Positions 62,462-64,000 of a stretch of 64,000 nucleotides of DNA are shown here, piece after piece (the first letter of the stretch is position 1; each line of letters opens with the position of its first letter). A program made the position numbers and the translations under genes. Where the stretch lies: NCBI GenBank assembly GCA_012798435.1, contig JAAZNF010000109.1, positions 53,965-117,964 of the forward strand. Reading direction: 5' to 3'. Origin of the DNA: Myxococcales bacterium (lineage in GTDB: Bacteria > Myxococcota > B64-G9). A model generated the notes under the pieces. The model was given only the letters and a program-made list of their open reading frames with translations, was not told the origin of the DNA and did no database searches.

Positions 62462-63964
62462 ATGAACCGACCCGACGAACTCCGCGGCATCGCCCACCGC
62501 GAACCGGTCATCTTCGAGCGCTCCCGGCCCGGCCGGCGCGGTTGCTCGCTGCCGCAGGCCTTCGGTCCGGCCGACTCCCTGGCCGACATTCCGGAAGACC
62601 TCTTGCGCAAGAGCGAGCTTGCGCTGCCCGAGGTGGACGAGCCCACCGTGGTGCGGCATTTTACCCGGCTCTCGAACTGGAACCACTCGGTGGACGTCGG
62701 CATGTACCCGCTCGGCTCTTGCACCATGAAGTACAACCCGCGCCTCAACGAGAAACTATGCCGCATGGCGGGGTTCGCCGATCTGCACCCCTACACGCCC
62801 GAGGAGCTGTGCCAGGGCGCGCTCGAGCTGTGGTGGGAGCTGGAGCATCTCCTGGGCGAGATCTCCGGCTTTCCCGCGGTCACGCTCCAGCCGGCGGCCG
62901 GGGCCCACGGCGAGCTCACCGGCGTGAAGATGATCCGCGCCTACCACCGCGCCCAGGGCAACGCGCGCAAGAGAGTGCTGATCCCCGACACCGCCCACGG
63001 CACCAACCCGGCCTCCTCGCGCCTGGCCGGCTACGACGTGGTGGAGATCGAGTCCGGCGCGGCCGGCATCCTGGAGCCGGCGGCGGTGGCCCAGGTCATG
63101 GACGACAGCGTGGCGGCGGTGATGCTCACCAACCCCAACACGCTAGGCCTCTTCGAGCGGCACATCGGCGAGATCGCGCGCATCGTCCACGAGAAGGGCG
63201 GGCTGGTGTATTGCGACGGGGCCAACCTGAACTCCATCGTGGGGCGCGCCCGCCCCGGCGACATGGGCGTGGACGTGATGCAGTTCAACCTGCACAAGAC
63301 CTTCTCCACCCCGCACGGCGGCGGCGGGCCGGGTTCGGGGCCGGTGGGCGTGTGCGAGAAGCTTTCGCCTTTCCTTCCCGTGCCGCGGGTGGAGAAGCGC
63401 CCGGAGGGCTTCCGGCTGGTCCACGAGCGGCCGCACAGCATCGGCCGCATGAAGGCCTTCTACGGCAACTTCGGGGTGCTCATCCGCGCCTGGGCCTACA
63501 TCCGTGAGCTCGGGCCCGAGAACCTGCGCCGGGTGTGCGAGATGGCGGTGCTCAACGCCAACTACCTGCGCGCCCGCCTGGAAAAACACCTGCCGGTGGC
63601 GCGCCAGGAGCGCTCGCTGCACGAGGTGATCTTCTCCGAAAAGGCCTTCGAGGAGGCGGGGGTGAGCACGCTGGACGTGGCCAAGCGCCTGCTGGACTAC
63701 GGTTTCCACCCACCCACGGTGTACTTCCCGCTGGTGGTGCATGGCGCCTTCATGGTCGAGCCCACCGAGACCGAGTCGCCCGAGACGCTCGACGAGTACG
63801 CCGAGGCCATCCTGGCCATCCTGGAAGAGGCCAGGAAAGACCCGGAGATCCTGCACCACGCGCCGCACCACACCGTGGTGGGTCGGCTCGACGAGGTGCA
63901 GGCCGCCCGCGAGCCGGTGCTGCGCTGGACCGGCCCGGCCGGGGACGAGGCCAAGGCGCGCTAG
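62462..63964 (+). CDS. gcvPB: glycine dehydrogenase (decarboxylating) subunit 2
   Basis: The 500-aa subunit carries the PLP-binding Lys in QFNLHKTFSTPHGGGGPG. MYPLGSCTMKYNPRLNE, AGAHGELTG and TAHGTNPASS are the other family blocks. It works as a heterotetramer with GcvPA. The stop lies at 63962-63964; 36 bases remain in the window, so the T-protein gene, if adjacent, lies beyond it. Confidence 0.96.
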   Translation: MNRPDELRGIAHREPVIFERSRPGRRGCSLPQAFGPADSLADIPEDLLRKSELALPEVDEPTVVRHFTRLSNWNHSVDVGMYPLGSCTMKYNPRLNEKLCRMAGFADLHPYTPEELCQGALELWWELEHLLGEISGFPAVTLQPAAGAHGELTGVKMIRAYHRAQGNARKRVLIPDTAHGTNPASSRLAGYDVVEIESGAAGILEPAAVAQVMDDSVAAVMLTNPNTLGLFERHIGEIARIVHEKGGLVYCDGANLNSIVGRARPGDMGVDVMQFNLHKTFSTPHGGGGPGSGPVGVCEKLSPFLPVPRVEKRPEGFRLVHERPHSIGRMKAFYGNFGVLIRAWAYIRELGPENLRRVCEMAVLNANYLRARLEKHLPVARQERSLHEVIFSEKAFEEAGVSTLDVAKRLLDYGFHPPTVYFPLVVHGAFMVEPTETESPETLDEYAEAILAILEEARKDPEILHHAPHHTVVGRLDEVQAAREPVLRWTGPAGDEAKAR

Positions 63965-64000
63965 CAAAGCCTGTCGCCATCTTTGGTGTCTTGCGGGAAA

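Overview
The window is very GC-rich, densely coded chromosomal DNA from what looks like a deltaproteobacterial-type organism, most likely Myxococcota or a related uncultured phylum. The evidence is indirect: many secreted lipoproteins with Asp-Ala-Gly linkers, MopE-type calcium/metal-binding repeats, VWG beta-propeller lipoproteins, a C-terminal GCGC-TM-Arg sorting tail of MYXO-CTERM type, a Ser/Thr kinase with a PEGA-like tail, a PocR/sigma-54 activator and split glycine decarboxylase genes. No rRNA, tRNA, CRISPR array, prophage or intact insertion sequence was recognised.

Layout. 1-11.4 kb (all +): a 5'-truncated TPR protein, a zinc-ribbon membrane protein, a lipoprotein, an RluA-type pseudouridine synthase, a membrane thioredoxin, a ferredoxin-nitroreductase fusion, a Cys-rich MopE/granulin-like lipoprotein, a Cys-rich ferredoxin, a peptidase-MA protein and a shortened Tex-like protein. 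11.4-14.7 kb: an AT-rich island, a PocR-sigma54 activator, a methyltransferase and a 640-bp repeat-rich non-coding stretch. 14.7-26.9 kb: a 1013-aa lipoprotein, a FadL-like porin with adenine deaminase, a HemN-like radical SAM protein, a GDPD lipoprotein and a 987-aa lipoprotein. 27.1-30.6 kb: a sulfur cassette (Rrf2 regulator, cysK, larE, mnmA). 30.6-38.7 kb: a CNNM-CBS-EIIA fusion, three envelope proteins, a Ser/Thr kinase and a small ORF.

38.9-45.4 kb (all -): maf, divIVA, DUF167, a GGDEF cyclase and an HD-GYP response regulator form a tight run behind a hybrid histidine kinase. 45.6-47.3 kb: a DUF1295 membrane protein and an SDR. 47.5-53.1 kb (+): an ECF sigma factor translationally coupled to a FecR-like anti-sigma, then two secreted proteins. 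53.2-60.6 kb: a large secreted phosphoesterase, an adenine-type DNA methyltransferase and an esterase lipoprotein. 60.7-64 kb: gcvH-gcvPA-gcvPB.

Two signals go beyond gene content. First, a near-palindromic 12-13 bp motif (GGGGCCTGTCCCC or GGGGACAGCCCC) occurs eight times at five intergenic loci. At three of these it sits in or flanks strikingly AT-rich DNA, and at two it forms the inverted ends of 151-161 bp islands. Second, many genes have a sigma70-like -10 hexamer only 5-7 nt before the start codon and no Shine-Dalgarno, implying leaderless mRNAs. Coordinates of starts were chosen by reading upstream DNA for Shine-Dalgarno or promoter signals.
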